From positions 1 to 35,525 of the forward strand of contig CABVRZ010000045.1 of the NCBI GenBank assembly GCA_902500775.1: a DNA stretch of 35,525 bases. The letters are read 5' to 3'. The notes beneath the pieces were generated by a model. The model was not told the origin of the DNA and ran no database searches. It was given only the letters and a program-made list of their open reading frames with translations. Position numbers and translations under genes: made by a program. Source of the stretch: an uncultured Nitrospira sp. (GTDB taxonomy: Bacteria > Nitrospirota > Nitrospiria > Nitrospirales > Nitrospiraceae). Of this stretch, positions 8,094 to 18,005 are shown piece after piece (the stretch's first letter is position 1; every line of letters begins with the position of its first letter).

Positions 8094-10958
8094 ATGACAA
8101 GCAGTACGCTCAATAGCGTCGAAGCCCAATCATTTCCCACGATCGAACTCTTTCCCAAAGATCGCACCATTCTCGAACAGAGCGCCATGGTGTTCCGTCC
8201 CTTTGGCTTGGATGAACAGGGACACACTATTCGCGATCTGAGCGGCGTGAGCATCAGAGCCGTCACAGTTTTTATGGAGAAGCTCGTGACGTCTGAACGG
8301 GGACTATCAGCTGGACAAGCCGCCGTCGAAGAATTGTGCCGCCTCTTGAATGCTCGGATTAAGGATCCTGTCTACCATGTGACCCCAGACTTCTTAAAGA
8401 ACCCATGGAACAGTTATTCGTATGAATTTGCCTCGTACTTATACGAACTGTGTGAGCACATCTCGGGCGATACCCGGTTTGCGTTCAAAGCAGGTGTTGA
8501 GAAAGTCTCACCCATTATGCTGGCCCTCACGCGCCCATTTTCCCTCTCACAGATCTATACGATGTTCCCCTATTTCGGGAACAAATTCACATCTGGGTCC
8601 GTGGAGTTTCGTGTCGTAGAAGTCACAGGAGAGTCGGCAACGGTGGGAATGCAGTTCACCGACCGGACGCTTCGCCAATTTGGGCCTTATCGGCGGCGTT
8701 GTGCCTGTTTGGTCTGTCAGTCGGCTCAGGGCATCATGGTTGCCATGGCCAATCGCATCCCTGGGCTTTCACAGCCAGAGGTGATCGAGATCTCCTGTAT
8801 CGGCGACGACGATAAGTGGTGCCAGTGGACGATCCGATGGCAACAGGCTCCTCGATTCCAAACTCGATTTTGGTGGAAGACTGCACAGCTCGACCAACCT
8901 CATCCATCCCGGCAGGTTGGTGATGTCATGAGCGGAGGAGAGGGTCAGCAGGCAACGGCTTCCTCCTTACCAACGAATGTTGAGCTCTCACGCCACGCGC
9001 GTCAGAGCTTTTCCTGGTTTATATGGGGAGGCGTCGTAGGCCTGGCGCTCATGGCAGGTGTCGGTATCCTGAATCCAATGGTGAGCCTCGGTGAGGTAGT
9101 GCTCGTTGGTCTCTGCCCAATCCTTGCCGTCGGCATTATGGTCAATCGACGGCTCCTAAGAGAGAGCGAACGGCGCGAAACCTTGATCCAGGAGCAGATT
9201 GCCTTTGTCGAATCCCGGCACGAACAATTGCGCGAAGCCTACCTGGAACAAGAGCAGATGCGAGTGGAGTTACGCCGAAAAGTGGCTCAACTGACGGCCC
9301 TTCATCGAGCGGGACTTTCCTTCGGATCAACATTTGAACGAGATACATTACTTCATCAGGTCTTAGAGGCCCTGACACATGAGCTCAATTACAATAGCGC
9401 GATGGTCTCCATGTTTGATCCGGCGGAGCAGACCGTCCAGCATATTCAGCTCATCGGTGCACCGCCTGAGGTGGAACGGTTTGCCCAATCCTGTCGGATC
9501 TCAATCACCGATCCGGACAGTCCGGAAGGAACGGTGGTGCTACAGGGACAGGCGTTACTGGTGAAAGACATTGAGTTGATTCGGCATCGCCTCCATCCCC
9601 TCAACCAACGCTTGGCCGAATTGAGTCAGACAAAGGCGCTGGTTGTGGTTCCCATTAAGACGAAGGACCGTATCTGGGGAATGTTGACCGTGGATCGCTC
9701 GCACAACCAAACCGTGACGGAGGATGATTTGGACCTGATGACCACGGTCGCCGGCCAAGTGTCCATCGCACTCGACAACGCCTCCGCCTACCAACAAATT
9801 GAAGAGTGGAACGAAGGATTGGAAGTCAAAGTAAAAGAACGCACTGAGGCGCTTGAGCGAGCAGATCGTCTGCGAGCCCAATTCCTCTCGCATGTGTCCC
9901 ATGAACTGAGAACCCCGCTTACTTCCATCAAGGGATTTATTCAGAATTTGTTGGATGGACTGACCGGACCACTCAATGAGAAGCAACAGCGCTATCTTGT
10001 ACGGATGTCAGAAAACTCCGATCGCCTCGTCCGCATGATCGAAGACCTCCTTGATCGTACCCGCATTGAAACTGGGCGGTTAGAGGTGCATCCCGCTGAT
10101 GTCGACCTTGAACCCTGTCTCGCCGACGTGCTGGATCAACTCAAGCCGTTGGCACATGCAAAACAACAGACGCTGGATTTCTACTGTGCTGATACTAAGG
10201 TGGTGGTGTGGGCAGACCGGGATCGTCTGATTCAAACTGTCGTCAATCTCGTCCAAAACTCAATTAAATTCACCCCTGCAAGCGGAACGATCACGGTGAT
10301 CTGTACGATGCCGAACCACCGAACCGCCACCGTGCTGGTTCGAGATACGGGGCCAGGGATTCCTCCGGAATACCTCGATAAGATTTTTGATCCGTTCTTC
10401 AGGATTCAACAAGGACACCGCACGGGTCCTAAAGGGTTGGGGCTGGGGCTCTCCATCGTCAAAACCTTGGTTGAACTCCAAGGAGGAACAGTTGAAGCGC
10501 GCAACCGTCCGGAGGGTGGCGCTGAATTTTCATTCACCGTTCCGGTCCATGCTGTCATGACAGCGCAGCGACCAGATTCGCACACAACCGCTCGTCAAAT
10601 CCTCGTCGTCGACGATGACCCCGATATTCAGCAATGGCTTCATGATCGACTGAAAGCCGGAGGATATCAGACATGCTCGGCGCTCGATGGTCAACAGGCG
10701 TTGGCTGAACTTCAGCGCCGGGAATTTGATGGCATGATCCTCGATATCGGGATCGGCCAGATTGATGGTCTGGAAGTATTGCGACGGGTCCGCATGACGG
10801 ACCAACGCCTTCCGATTCTCATGATTACAGCATCAGGATCCCAAGAACTCGCTATGAAGGCTATTGGATTAGGAGCTCAGGCGTATTTGCTCAAACCATT
10901 CGACGTCCACCAGCTCCAGCAAATGATGGATCGGTGGTTTCAACGTGTTCTAGCATGA
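8094..10958 (+). CDS. Hybrid sensor histidine kinase/response regulator
   Basis: A 954-residue multidomain kinase. In order: an N-terminal sensory domain of about 250 residues ending in a V4R/heme-NO-binding-like pattern with conserved cysteines (CACLVC, then ISCIGDDDKWCQWTIRW); two membrane helices (about 305-345) with a short loop; a coiled coil; a GAF domain (about 400-560); HisKA with the phosphoacceptor H603 in SHVSHELRTPL; HATPase_c with DTGPGIPPEYLDKIF and GLGLGLSIV; and a C-terminal receiver with phospho-accepting D884 (MILDIGIG) and the KPF lysine. The start is ATG 8094; a GTG at 8079 is in frame. Because the receiver is terminal and no output domain follows, a separate phosphotransfer partner is expected. 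It is followed 25 bp later by a FadL-type porin gene. Confidence 0.9.
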   Translation: MTSSTLNSVEAQSFPTIELFPKDRTILEQSAMVFRPFGLDEQGHTIRDLSGVSIRAVTVFMEKLVTSERGLSAGQAAVEELCRLLNARIKDPVYHVTPDFLKNPWNSYSYEFASYLYELCEHISGDTRFAFKAGVEKVSPIMLALTRPFSLSQIYTMFPYFGNKFTSGSVEFRVVEVTGESATVGMQFTDRTLRQFGPYRRRCACLVCQSAQGIMVAMANRIPGLSQPEVIEISCIGDDDKWCQWTIRWQQAPRFQTRFWWKTAQLDQPHPSRQVGDVMSGGEGQQATASSLPTNVELSRHARQSFSWFIWGGVVGLALMAGVGILNPMVSLGEVVLVGLCPILAVGIMVNRRLLRESERRETLIQEQIAFVESRHEQLREAYLEQEQMRVELRRKVAQLTALHRAGLSFGSTFERDTLLHQVLEALTHELNYNSAMVSMFDPAEQTVQHIQLIGAPPEVERFAQSCRISITDPDSPEGTVVLQGQALLVKDIELIRHRLHPLNQRLAELSQTKALVVVPIKTKDRIWGMLTVDRSHNQTVTEDDLDLMTTVAGQVSIALDNASAYQQIEEWNEGLEVKVKERTEALERADRLRAQFLSHVSHELRTPLTSIKGFIQNLLDGLTGPLNEKQQRYLVRMSENSDRLVRMIEDLLDRTRIETGRLEVHPADVDLEPCLADVLDQLKPLAHAKQQTLDFYCADTKVVVWADRDRLIQTVVNLVQNSIKFTPASGTITVICTMPNHRTATVLVRDTGPGIPPEYLDKIFDPFFRIQQGHRTGPKGLGLGLSIVKTLVELQGGTVEARNRPEGGAEFSFTVPVHAVMTAQRPDSHTTARQILVVDDDPDIQQWLHDRLKAGGYQTCSALDGQQALAELQRREFDGMILDIGIGQIDGLEVLRRVRMTDQRLPILMITASGSQELAMKAIGLGAQAYLLKPFDVHQLQQMMDRWFQRVLA

Positions 10959-10983
10959 CGACAGAAGAGATCGGAGTGACTGC

Positions 10984-12384
10984 ATGCGTACCAGAAAAAC
11001 TCAACGCCACTTGATATCTGGATATTTCACCACATGGGCAGGAGCACTCCTCGTCATCTTCGTCGCTAGCGCATGGTGTGCTTCATCAGTGTCTGCGCAG
11101 ATACCCAGGATTCAAGGGCAAGGGGCCGCTGCTTCTGGGATGGGTAATGCTTTTGCGGCACAGGCCGATAATCCGTCGGCACTCTATTACAACCCAGCCG
11201 GAATGGCACAGTTGCGAGGCGTGCAAATGATGGGGGGAGCCCTGTTCGTTGGTGGGCCGCTCGATCACAGAAGCCCGGATGGCCTCACGACATCCGGCAA
11301 CCACGATGGTGTTGTTGCGGTACCTCCGCCAGGCCATGCCTATATCACGGCCAGTCTGCAGGGACTTGGTATTGCTTGGCTAGACAAGCTCACCGTAGGG
11401 GTGGGAGTGACGACTCCCTTCGGTGCCGCCACACGATGGTCGGATACGAGTCCTTTTAGTGCGACCGCAACATTCAGTGCCATGCCGTTATTCGATATTA
11501 AACCGACATTCGCGTATCAGCTTCTTCCGGATCTTTCCATTGGTGCAGGTCTCGACATCTATACTTTTTCAGGCTTGTTCGGAGAGGGCCATGCCGAATT
11601 CCATCGAATACTCCCCCCTGGGAATAGGGTGGAATTGAACGGGAAAGACACGTCACTTGGCTTTAATGTTGGTGCGCTCTACACCGCGTTGCGGAATGAA
11701 GATGAGCGCCCTCTTGTGAATATCGCGGTGGTGTATCGGAGCCAGGCCACACTCCATTTGGATGGGGTCCAGTTAGCCAATGGCGCAAAGGTACGAGACA
11801 CCACGACCACACTGGTACTCCCTCAAGTTATTACCGGTGGCATTGCCGTGTGGCCCATCCGAAATTGTGAGCACGAGTGGAAACTGGAATTGAACGTCGA
11901 CTATATCGGTTGGAAATCGGTCAGAAACTTAGATCTTCGGCAACCCGACGGAACCGTCTTTCTTCAACAACCACAAAATTGGAAAAGCACCTACGCTATT
12001 TTGGTTGGGACTGAATATCGGTGGCTTGAACTGGATCGATTCCCTGGATGGGAAGTCGCTGTACGAGGCGGGTATTCGAATCTGCAAACACAAGTCCCAG
12101 ACTCCACTTTCAATCCCGGAATCCCATCGGCTGATCTCCACATCATATCCACTGGTGTCGGATGGGTCTGCAAAGACAATGGATCGTTCTTTGGCCTGAC
12201 GACCTGCGGAAACTTGGGAGTGGGACCCGTCAAACCAAAATCTGTGGGTGTGGACCTGTCGTATCAAGTATCGCTCTACGAACCACGAACGGTCACGGGG
12301 AATACTGGGCTTCGAGCAGGAGTCAATGGATTCTACGAAAACACGGTACATACAGGGGGGATTTCCGTCCGTGCCAGCTTCTGA
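10984..12384 (+). CDS. FadL/OmpP1/TodX-family outer-membrane transport protein
   Basis: A 466-residue outer-membrane beta-barrel of the FadL family, which takes up hydrophobic compounds such as long-chain fatty acids or aromatic hydrocarbons. It has a signal peptide (about 1-39, ending SSVSAQ), then the hallmark N-terminal hatch motif GAAASGMGNAFAAQADNPSA and YYNPAGMAQL. Many alternating hydrophobic strands follow and the last residue is phenylalanine, as expected for BAM-dependent insertion. It starts 25 bp after the hybrid kinase, so the two are likely one transcript. The substrate cannot be told from sequence. Confidence 0.92.
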   Translation: MRTRKTQRHLISGYFTTWAGALLVIFVASAWCASSVSAQIPRIQGQGAAASGMGNAFAAQADNPSALYYNPAGMAQLRGVQMMGGALFVGGPLDHRSPDGLTTSGNHDGVVAVPPPGHAYITASLQGLGIAWLDKLTVGVGVTTPFGAATRWSDTSPFSATATFSAMPLFDIKPTFAYQLLPDLSIGAGLDIYTFSGLFGEGHAEFHRILPPGNRVELNGKDTSLGFNVGALYTALRNEDERPLVNIAVVYRSQATLHLDGVQLANGAKVRDTTTTLVLPQVITGGIAVWPIRNCEHEWKLELNVDYIGWKSVRNLDLRQPDGTVFLQQPQNWKSTYAILVGTEYRWLELDRFPGWEVAVRGGYSNLQTQVPDSTFNPGIPSADLHIISTGVGWVCKDNGSFFGLTTCGNLGVGPVKPKSVGVDLSYQVSLYEPRTVTGNTGLRAGVNGFYENTVHTGGISVRASF

Positions 12385-12476
12385 TGACGCTACGAGAAGG
12401 CCGCTGGCGGGCTTTTCCAGAACCCTGCTGAGGCCGTTCAGTCAACGGGAGCAGGAAAAAAAGGAGTTATGCTGAA

Positions 12477-12503
12477 GTCCGTTGAATTTTGCTGAGTGGC
12501 TCC
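12477..12503 (+). repeat. Left terminal inverted repeat of the IS256 element
   Basis: It begins GTCCGTTGAA and ends GCTCC. It matches the reverse complement of 13837-13863 at about 21 of 27 positions, with the first 10 identical. Confidence 0.75.
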
Positions 12504-12545
12504 GCCGTGGGATACTCCCCGGCACATACGAGGAGGGAGCCACCG

Positions 12546-13826
12546 ATGAAACGACGAGACACCCGACAACGGAAGCAGGCGCTGGCGGGATTAAAGACGA
12601 CCGCCGGGATCGACTGGATGCTGGGCACCCTAGTCCGTGTGATCCACTCCGGCAAACAGGCGCTGGATGCGGTGATGCTCGAGATGGGGCGGATGGTCGC
12701 GGAGAGCGTGATGTTGATGGAGCGAGAGGAAATAGCTGGGCCTGAGTATTATCCCACTGACCCGGCGTTTCGGAAATGGGCGCAGGAGCAAGGCTCCATC
12801 TATCTCGGCGACCAGAAGGTCCCCGTGACTCGTCCCCGGTTGCGGCACATCGAGCAGGGGGAGGTCACCCTCCAGTCCTATGCTCGCTTGCGCAACCCTG
12901 GGGCGTTCTCAGAGGAATTGCTAGAGAAGATTCTTCGCGGCGTCTCGGCCCAGAAGTATGCCGACACCGTCCTGGATGCGGCACACGCTGTCGGGGTGTC
13001 GCCCACCGCGATCTCGCAGAAGCTGGTGGAGCTGACGGCCACGAAGCTGAAAGCATTTTAAGAGCGCTCGCTGGCCAATTTCCAGCCGTTTGCCCTCTTC
13101 CTCGATACGATCCATCGAGGGGGCGAGGCGTTTCTCGTCGCCTTGGGCATGGACGTGTCCGGGGAGAAGATGGCCCTCGGGTTCTGGCAGGGCTCCTCGG
13201 AGAATCACGAGATTGGCGAGGCCCTGTTTCGAGACCTGGAGCGTCGCGGCTTGGTACTCTCCCCGAGCATCGTGTTCGTCACCGATGGCGGGAGCGGGCT
13301 GATCAAGGCGCTGCGGGCACGGTTTGGTAAGAAGCTCCTGCATCAACGCTGTGCCATTCACAAGAGCCGGAACCTGCAGCGGCACCTGGCGAAGCCGTAT
13401 CGGCCTGAGGCGCATCGGCGGCTGATGACGGCGTTGGAACAGACCAGCTATGCCGACGCGAAGCGAATGCTGCGGGAGTTGGAGACCTGGCTCCGGACCA
13501 AGAACGAGTCGGCGGCGGAGTCGCTCCACGAAGCCTTCGAGGAACTGTTGACACTCCATCGACTCAAGGTACCAGCCCTGCTGCGCAAAACGCTGATGTC
13601 CACCAACCCAATCGAGAGCATGTTCTCACTGGTCCGGCACAGTGAGCGAAACATCAAGCGGACGCGGGGCAGCCAGATGCTGCAGCGGTGGCTGGGAACC
13701 GTGCTGCTCGCCTGCGAGGGACGGTTCAGGCGGGTCAAGGGCTATGCGGAGATTGCACAGGTCCTGGCGATGATTGAGACCGAGCAGACAGAGTCACATC
13801 CAACTTCGACGAAGAAAGCGGCGTAA
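12546..13826 (+). pseudogene. IS256-family (mutator-type) transposase with an in-frame stop
   Basis: The reading frame is continuous over 427 codons except for one TAA at 13059-13061, just after LTATKLKAF and before ERSLANFQPF. The usual residue at this point in relatives is probably glutamine, so a single CAA-to-TAA change is the simplest explanation (inference). The DDE triad is intact: D in FLDTIHRGG (codon at 13104), D in FVTDGGSG (13284) and E in TNPIESMF (13614), plus the CAIHKSRN motif. The start is ATG 12546, with GGAGG upstream. The N-terminal piece ends at 13061, and a restart at ATG 13143 would lack the first aspartate. It is therefore probably inactive unless the stop is read through. 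Confidence 0.85.
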
Positions 13827-13836
13827 CCATAACCAT

Positions 13837-13863
13837 GGAGCGGCTCAGACTATTTCAACGGAC
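13837..13863 (-). repeat. Right terminal inverted repeat of the IS256 element
   Basis: The complement begins GTCCGTTGAA and ends GCTCC, pairing with 12477-12503. It lies 10 bp after the transposase stop codon. Confidence 0.75.
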
Positions 13864-13885
13864 ATCTTGATAATTCCGAAAAAAA

Positions 13886-15019
13886 CTACGAAGGGTGGTA
13901 GAGTCTCGGAATTTTTGGACTGATCGCACACAGCACTTCGTATGAGATGGTCCCTGCCCATTGTGCGATATCACCGGCAGTCAGTCGTTCGTTTCCTTGT
14001 TGTCCAATCAGCACGACTTCATCGCCGATGGTGGTATCTGGTAGGGTGGTGACATCCACCATGACCATATCCATGCACACAAGCCCCACAATGGGAACAC
14101 GTTGTCCACGAATGAGAACATGGCCACGATTGGATAGGCGACGGCTTAATCCATCAGCGTAACCGATGGGAAGGATTGCAATTCGAGTGAGCCGTTGTGC
14201 GGTAAAGGTTTGATTGTAACTAACCGTTCCTCCTGGCTGAATGGTTCGGAGTTGTGCAATGTGGGTGGTGAGTGAGAGGACCGGTTGAAGATCTGGCGCT
14301 GGAACGGTGCTGGGCAGAGTATGATACCCGTACAGCATAATTCCTGGACGAACCAGGGTAAAGTGTGATGAAGGGACGCGAATCACCCCACCGCTATTCG
14401 CCAAATGAATGAGCGGAACATGAAATCCGCCGTCAACCACCACCCTGATGGCGCGATTAAACCGCCTGAGTTGTTCCTCCGTGGCAATAGAATCCGGCCC
14501 ATCGCTATCGGCAAAATGAGACATGAGTCCTTCTAGGTGCAGAGAGGAGGGGAACTTTTGTGTGTTAATCACTGACTCGAGTTCTCTTTCTGAGAGGCCC
14601 AATCGTCCCATACCGGTTTCAACCTTGAGATGGATGGGCCAGCGGGTGGCCTGCGAGGCGGCATGTTGGGCAATGGACTCCAATGTCGAACAATCACTTA
14701 CCACCGGGGTCAGGCGATAGCTAAAGAGGGCATTGATTTGTTGTGGGAAGACCGGACCAAGTGTCACAATCGGTACGGTGACACCCGCTTGACGAAGCAC
14801 GACTCCTTCTGCCGTCGAAAATACAGCCAACCGGGTGACCCCATGCTGAATAAGGGTCTGGGCCGCTTGAATCGCGCCATGGCCATAGGCATTGGCCTTA
14901 ACAACAGGCATGATGTCGCAAGAAGGGGAGAGGATTCGGCGAAGTTGGGAAAGATTTTTGGCGAGTGCTGTCAGATCAACAGTCGCGTAGGTTGGGTGGA
15001 AATTCGAAGTAATCGACAC
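13886..15019 (-). CDS. alr: Alanine racemase
   Basis: A 377-residue PLP enzyme that makes D-alanine for peptidoglycan. The N-terminal TIM barrel carries the PLP lysine K41 in VVKANAYGHG, and the C-terminal domain supplies the second catalytic base Y268 in TVSYNQTF. ETGMGRLG, PIGYADGLSRR and CMDMVMVDVT are also typical. The start is a GTG at 15019 without a clear Shine-Dalgarno. It lies 31 bp downstream of frr and is the last gene of the rpsB-tsf-pyrH-frr run. Downstream it meets the IS256 element. Confidence 0.95.
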   Translation of the reverse strand: MSITSNFHPTYATVDLTALAKNLSQLRRILSPSCDIMPVVKANAYGHGAIQAAQTLIQHGVTRLAVFSTAEGVVLRQAGVTVPIVTLGPVFPQQINALFSYRLTPVVSDCSTLESIAQHAASQATRWPIHLKVETGMGRLGLSERELESVINTQKFPSSLHLEGLMSHFADSDGPDSIATEEQLRRFNRAIRVVVDGGFHVPLIHLANSGGVIRVPSSHFTLVRPGIMLYGYHTLPSTVPAPDLQPVLSLTTHIAQLRTIQPGGTVSYNQTFTAQRLTRIAILPIGYADGLSRRLSNRGHVLIRGQRVPIVGLVCMDMVMVDVTTLPDTTIGDEVVLIGQQGNERLTAGDIAQWAGTISYEVLCAISPKIPRLYHPS

Positions 15020-15050
15020 GTAAGGAGAAGGGAATCAGGAAGCAGTCACG

Positions 15051-15614
15051 CTACACTTCCATAATTTCCTGTTCCTTTTTCTTGATGATGTCATCGATTT
15101 TTTGGCCGTACTGTTCGATAAGTTTCTGCGTCTCTTGTTCGGCCTTGCGTAATTCATCTTCGGTGAGCTTCGCATCTTTTTGAAGTTTCTTCAACTCTTC
15201 GTTCGCATCTCGTCGGAATCCACGGATCTGCACTTTCGTGTCTTCACCATGCTTCTTGCAAATCTTTGTCAATTCTTTGCGCCGTTCTTCAGTCAATGGG
15301 GGAAGCGGAACTCGAATGATCTTACCGTCATTGGACGGGGTCACGCCTAATCCAGCATTCGCAATCCCTTTTTCAATCTCTTTGATGAGTTGAGGTTCCC
15401 AGGGTTGAATGGTAATCAATCGAGCTTCTGGAGTCGCCACATTCGCGACCTGCTTTAAGGGTGTCATGGTTCCGTAATAATCAACTCGGATCCCATCCAG
15501 CAAGGCTACGGAAGCGCGTCCCGTTCGGAGACCAGACAGATCCTTCCGCAAGTGTTCTAGTGATTGATCCATGTGGGAAACAAACGCCTGACGAACGGGG
15601 GCACTGTTGGACAT
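15051..15614 (-). CDS. frr: Ribosome recycling factor
   Basis: A 187-residue protein of standard length. With EF-G it splits the post-termination ribosome. It has the RRF pattern: an N-terminal helix with LRKDLSGLRTGRAS, then VDYYGTMTPLKQVANV, LITIQPWEP and VPLPPLTEERRKEL, and a highly charged coiled-coil C-terminus. The ATG at 15614 has GAGGTG upstream. It lies 20 bp after pyrH. Confidence 0.97.
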   Translation of the reverse strand: MSNSAPVRQAFVSHMDQSLEHLRKDLSGLRTGRASVALLDGIRVDYYGTMTPLKQVANVATPEARLITIQPWEPQLIKEIEKGIANAGLGVTPSNDGKIIRVPLPPLTEERRKELTKICKKHGEDTKVQIRGFRRDANEELKKLQKDAKLTEDELRKAEQETQKLIEQYGQKIDDIIKKKEQEIMEV

Positions 15615-15634
15615 AATACACCTCGTAATGGGGT

Positions 15635-16360
15635 TCAGCGATCACCGATCGTCACAGAGGTGCCAATTGGTTCGCCCAAAGCCACTCGTTTGAAGTTGCC
15701 AGGAACCTTGAGGTTAAAGACAATGAGCGGCAGTTTATTATCCATACAGAGACTGATAGCCGTGGCATCCATCACTTTGAGATGCTGATTTAAAATAGAA
15801 AGAAAGGAAATCTTTTCATACTTCTTCGCCGTGGGGTTGCTGACAGGGTCTGCGTCATAAATCCCGTCAACTTTGGTCCCCTTCATAATGACTTGTGCGC
15901 TGATCTCCATGGCTCGGAGAACCGCCGCCGTATCCGTTGAGAAGTAAGGGTTTCCAGTACCGCCGGCAAAAATAACCACCCGATTTTTTTCGAGATGGCG
16001 AATGGCTCGCCGTCGGATGTACCCTTCTGCCAGTTGGCGCATTTCAATAGCGGATTGAACACGGGTGATGATCCCGATGCGCTCCAAGGCATTTTGAAGC
16101 GCCAGGGCATTAAGCACAGTCGCCAGCATCCCCATATAATCAGCGGAAGCTCGCTCCATACCCGACGCACTGGCCGCGATCCCTCGAAAAATGTTGCCGC
16201 CACCAATCACAACGGCCACCTGAACATCAAGGGCCACAACCGAAGCGATCTCTGCGGCAAGAGTTTCTAGAACAGAAGGTTGGATCCCGTACCCCTGCTC
16301 ACCAGCCAACATCTCCCCGCTGACCTTGAGAAGGAGGCGTCGGTATTTGGCAGAGCTCAT
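15635..16360 (-). CDS. pyrH: Uridylate kinase
   Basis: A 241-residue UMP kinase of the amino-acid-kinase fold (UMP + ATP to UDP + ADP). Visible are LLKVSGEML at the N-terminus, the [10 protein letters not shown] phosphate loop, [16 protein letters not shown], the [17 protein letters not shown] motif and LPLIVFNL near the end. The start ATG overlaps the tsf stop by 4 bp (ATGA), so translation is coupled. Confidence 0.97.
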   Translation of the reverse strand: MSSAKYRRLLLKVSGEMLAGEQGYGIQPSVLETLAAEIASVVALDVQVAVVIGGGNIFRGIAASASGMERASADYMGMLATVLNALALQNALERIGIITRVQSAIEMRQLAEGYIRRRAIRHLEKNRVVIFAGGTGNPYFSTDTAAVLRAMEISAQVIMKGTKVDGIYDADPVSNPTAKKYEKISFLSILNQHLKVMDATAISLCMDNKLPLIVFNLKVPGNFKRVALGEPIGTSVTIGDR

Positions 16361-16953
16361 ACTTCGCCTAACTGATAACGGGTGAATCGGCGAATGTTCA
16401 TATTTTCACCGATCTTCGAGATTTTTTGGGCGAGTAAATCTTTGACCGTCACGGCCGGATCCTTAATGAAGGACTGTTCCAGTAAGCAATTTTCTTGATA
16501 GAACTTTTCCAGCTTCCCTTCGACAATCTTGGGCCAGGCGGCTGGCGGTTTGCCCATTTCTTTCGCCTGCCCTTCGTAAATCACTCTTTCTTTCTCAGCA
16601 ACGTCGGTGGGAACGTCGTCGCGTTTGACAAAAGTCGGTTTGGCCGCGGCAATTTGTAGAGCCAGATCGTTGACAAAGGCCTTGAATTCTTCATTGCGAG
16701 CCACGAAATCCGTTTCGCAGTTCACCTCAATCAAGACTCCAATCTTTCCCCCCATGTGGATATACGAATGAATGAGACCTTGATTCGTCTCGCGCCCGGA
16801 TTTTTTCGCTGCAGCCGCCAGACCCTTCTGACGCAAATAATCGATAGCTTTCTCGATATCGTTTTCATTCTCAATAAGGGCTTTCTGACAATCCAGAATG
16901 CCGGCCCCTGTTTTCTCACGAAGTTCCTTCACAAGCTGACTGGATCCTGTCAT
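16357..16953 (-). CDS. tsf: Elongation factor Ts (short form)
   Basis: A 198-residue guanine-nucleotide exchange factor for EF-Tu. It begins with the conserved UBA-like domain ([19 protein letters not shown]) and has the [10 protein letters not shown] motif that contacts EF-Tu. At about 200 residues it is the short form, lacking much of the second dimerisation module of the E. coli protein. The start is ATG 16953 with a GGAAG-type Shine-Dalgarno; the in-frame extension to 17103 would overlap rpsB and has no homology. It follows rpsB by about 64 bp. Confidence 0.95.
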   Translation of the reverse strand: MTGSSQLVKELREKTGAGILDCQKALIENENDIEKAIDYLRQKGLAAAAKKSGRETNQGLIHSYIHMGGKIGVLIEVNCETDFVARNEEFKAFVNDLALQIAAAKPTFVKRDDVPTDVAEKERVIYEGQAKEMGKPPAAWPKIVEGKLEKFYQENCLLEQSFIKDPAVTVKDLLAQKISKIGENMNIRRFTRYQLGEV

Positions 16954-17017
16954 GATTCTTTCTTCCTTCACACGAGCATTGACAATAAAAGCATTGATGG
17001 ATAGTTCTGCACGAGGA

Positions 17018-17794
17018 TTATGATACCGCCACGCCCTCGGATCGCGCCGCCGACTTCTTATCTCCAGCAGAGGCCGGGGCAGATTGGAACTCAGCCTCTT
17101 CACGCTGCGTCTTCAAATGGGCGCCTTCGATGCAGGCATCGGCGATTTTGGACGTAATCAGTTTGATGGAACGAATGGCATCATCGTTTCCTGGAATAGG
17201 ATACCCAATGTCATCGGGGTCGCAATTGCTGTCCAGAATCGCAATGACCGGAATATCAAGACGCTTGGCTTCTTGAACGGCAATCTTTTCGATTCTAGTA
17301 TCGAGGACAAAGACAGCACCGGGAAGGCTGCGCATATTCTTAATGCCAGACAAGTATTTTTGGAGTTTGGCGATATCCTTCTGCATCAGAAGGATTTCTT
17401 TCTTTTTCAACCCATGTTCGCTTGGGTTGAGCAAAGTCGTTTCCATCTTCTTCATTTTATCGATACTACGGCGAATGGTCTGGAAATTGGTCAGCATCCC
17501 CCCCAGCCACCGTTGATTCACGAAGTACATATTGGCCCGCTTGGCTTCTTCTTCAAGGATTTCTGCGGCCTGCCGTTTGGTCCCAACAAAGAGGACGGAG
17601 TCGCCGCCTGCGACAATGTCTCGAACGAAGGCATAGGCCTGTTCCATGCGCGCGAGGGTTTGTTGCAAGTCGATGATGTAGATCCCGCTGCGTTCACCAA
17701 AGAGAAACTTTTTCATCTTGGGATTCCAGCGGTTCGTCTGATGGCCAAAATGCACGCCGGCTTCCAACAATTCCTTGATTGCCACTACCCCCAT
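17018..17794 (-). CDS. rpsB: 30S ribosomal protein S2
   Basis: A 258-residue S2 protein. Typical segments are [20 protein letters not shown], the [14 protein letters not shown] stretch, [14 protein letters not shown] and [14 protein letters not shown]. It has a C-terminal alanine/serine-rich tail of about 25 residues beyond the core. GGAGG lies about 11 bases upstream of the ATG. First gene of the rpsB-tsf-pyrH-frr-alr cluster, preceded by a leader with two hairpins. Confidence 0.97.
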   Translation of the reverse strand: MGVVAIKELLEAGVHFGHQTNRWNPKMKKFLFGERSGIYIIDLQQTLARMEQAYAFVRDIVAGGDSVLFVGTKRQAAEILEEEAKRANMYFVNQRWLGGMLTNFQTIRRSIDKMKKMETTLLNPSEHGLKKKEILLMQKDIAKLQKYLSGIKNMRSLPGAVFVLDTRIEKIAVQEAKRLDIPVIAILDSNCDPDDIGYPIPGNDDAIRSIKLITSKIADACIEGAHLKTQREEAEFQSAPASAGDKKSAARSEGVAVS

Positions 17795-17824
17795 GCCTAC
17801 ACCTTCCTCCAGGCTTGCAGAGCA

Positions 17825-17855
17825 CCCGCCAAGCGGGCGAGGGAATCGCTTCCCT
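17825..17855 (-). promoter_or_regulatory. Two adjacent hairpins in the rpsB leader
   Basis: On the minus strand: AGGGAA-GCGA-TTCCCT (17855-17840), a 6-bp stem with a GNRA-type tetraloop, then CCCGC-TTG-GCGGG (17837-17825), a 5-bp stem. The second lies about 30 bases before the rpsB start. The position fits a ribosomal-protein autoregulatory leader, but the structure is not one I can assign to a known S2 leader class. Confidence 0.4.
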
Positions 17856-18005
17856 TAATCTCAAGCCACGCAGCGAACGACGCGCTGTCTTATGAGTTGA
17901 ATAATCGGTCGGTTCTCTTCTGCGGGAACACGACCCTGTTAGATACCGAACGGCGACGCTACCATAGTCACAGCGCGGTTTCAAGCGACAAACCGTCTTC
18001 ACACG

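Larger units (their letters stand above)
12477..13863 (+). mobile_element. IS256-family insertion sequence
   Basis: A 1387-bp element bounded by imperfect terminal inverted repeats and holding one transposase frame. It sits between the convergent fadL-type gene and alr. Eight-base flanks (ATGCTGAA on the left, ATCTTGAT on the right) are not an exact target-site duplication, so either the ends are set a few bases off or the insertion is old. Length, repeats and transposase all fit the family. Confidence 0.85.

Noticed and set aside
12385-12420. GC-rich hairpin with TTTT after the fadL-type gene as a terminator
   Set aside because: The stem is only 4 bp with a 2-base loop, too strained to be convincing.
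12469-13871. Target-site duplication of the IS256 element
   Set aside because: The 8-base flanks match at only 5 of 8 positions.
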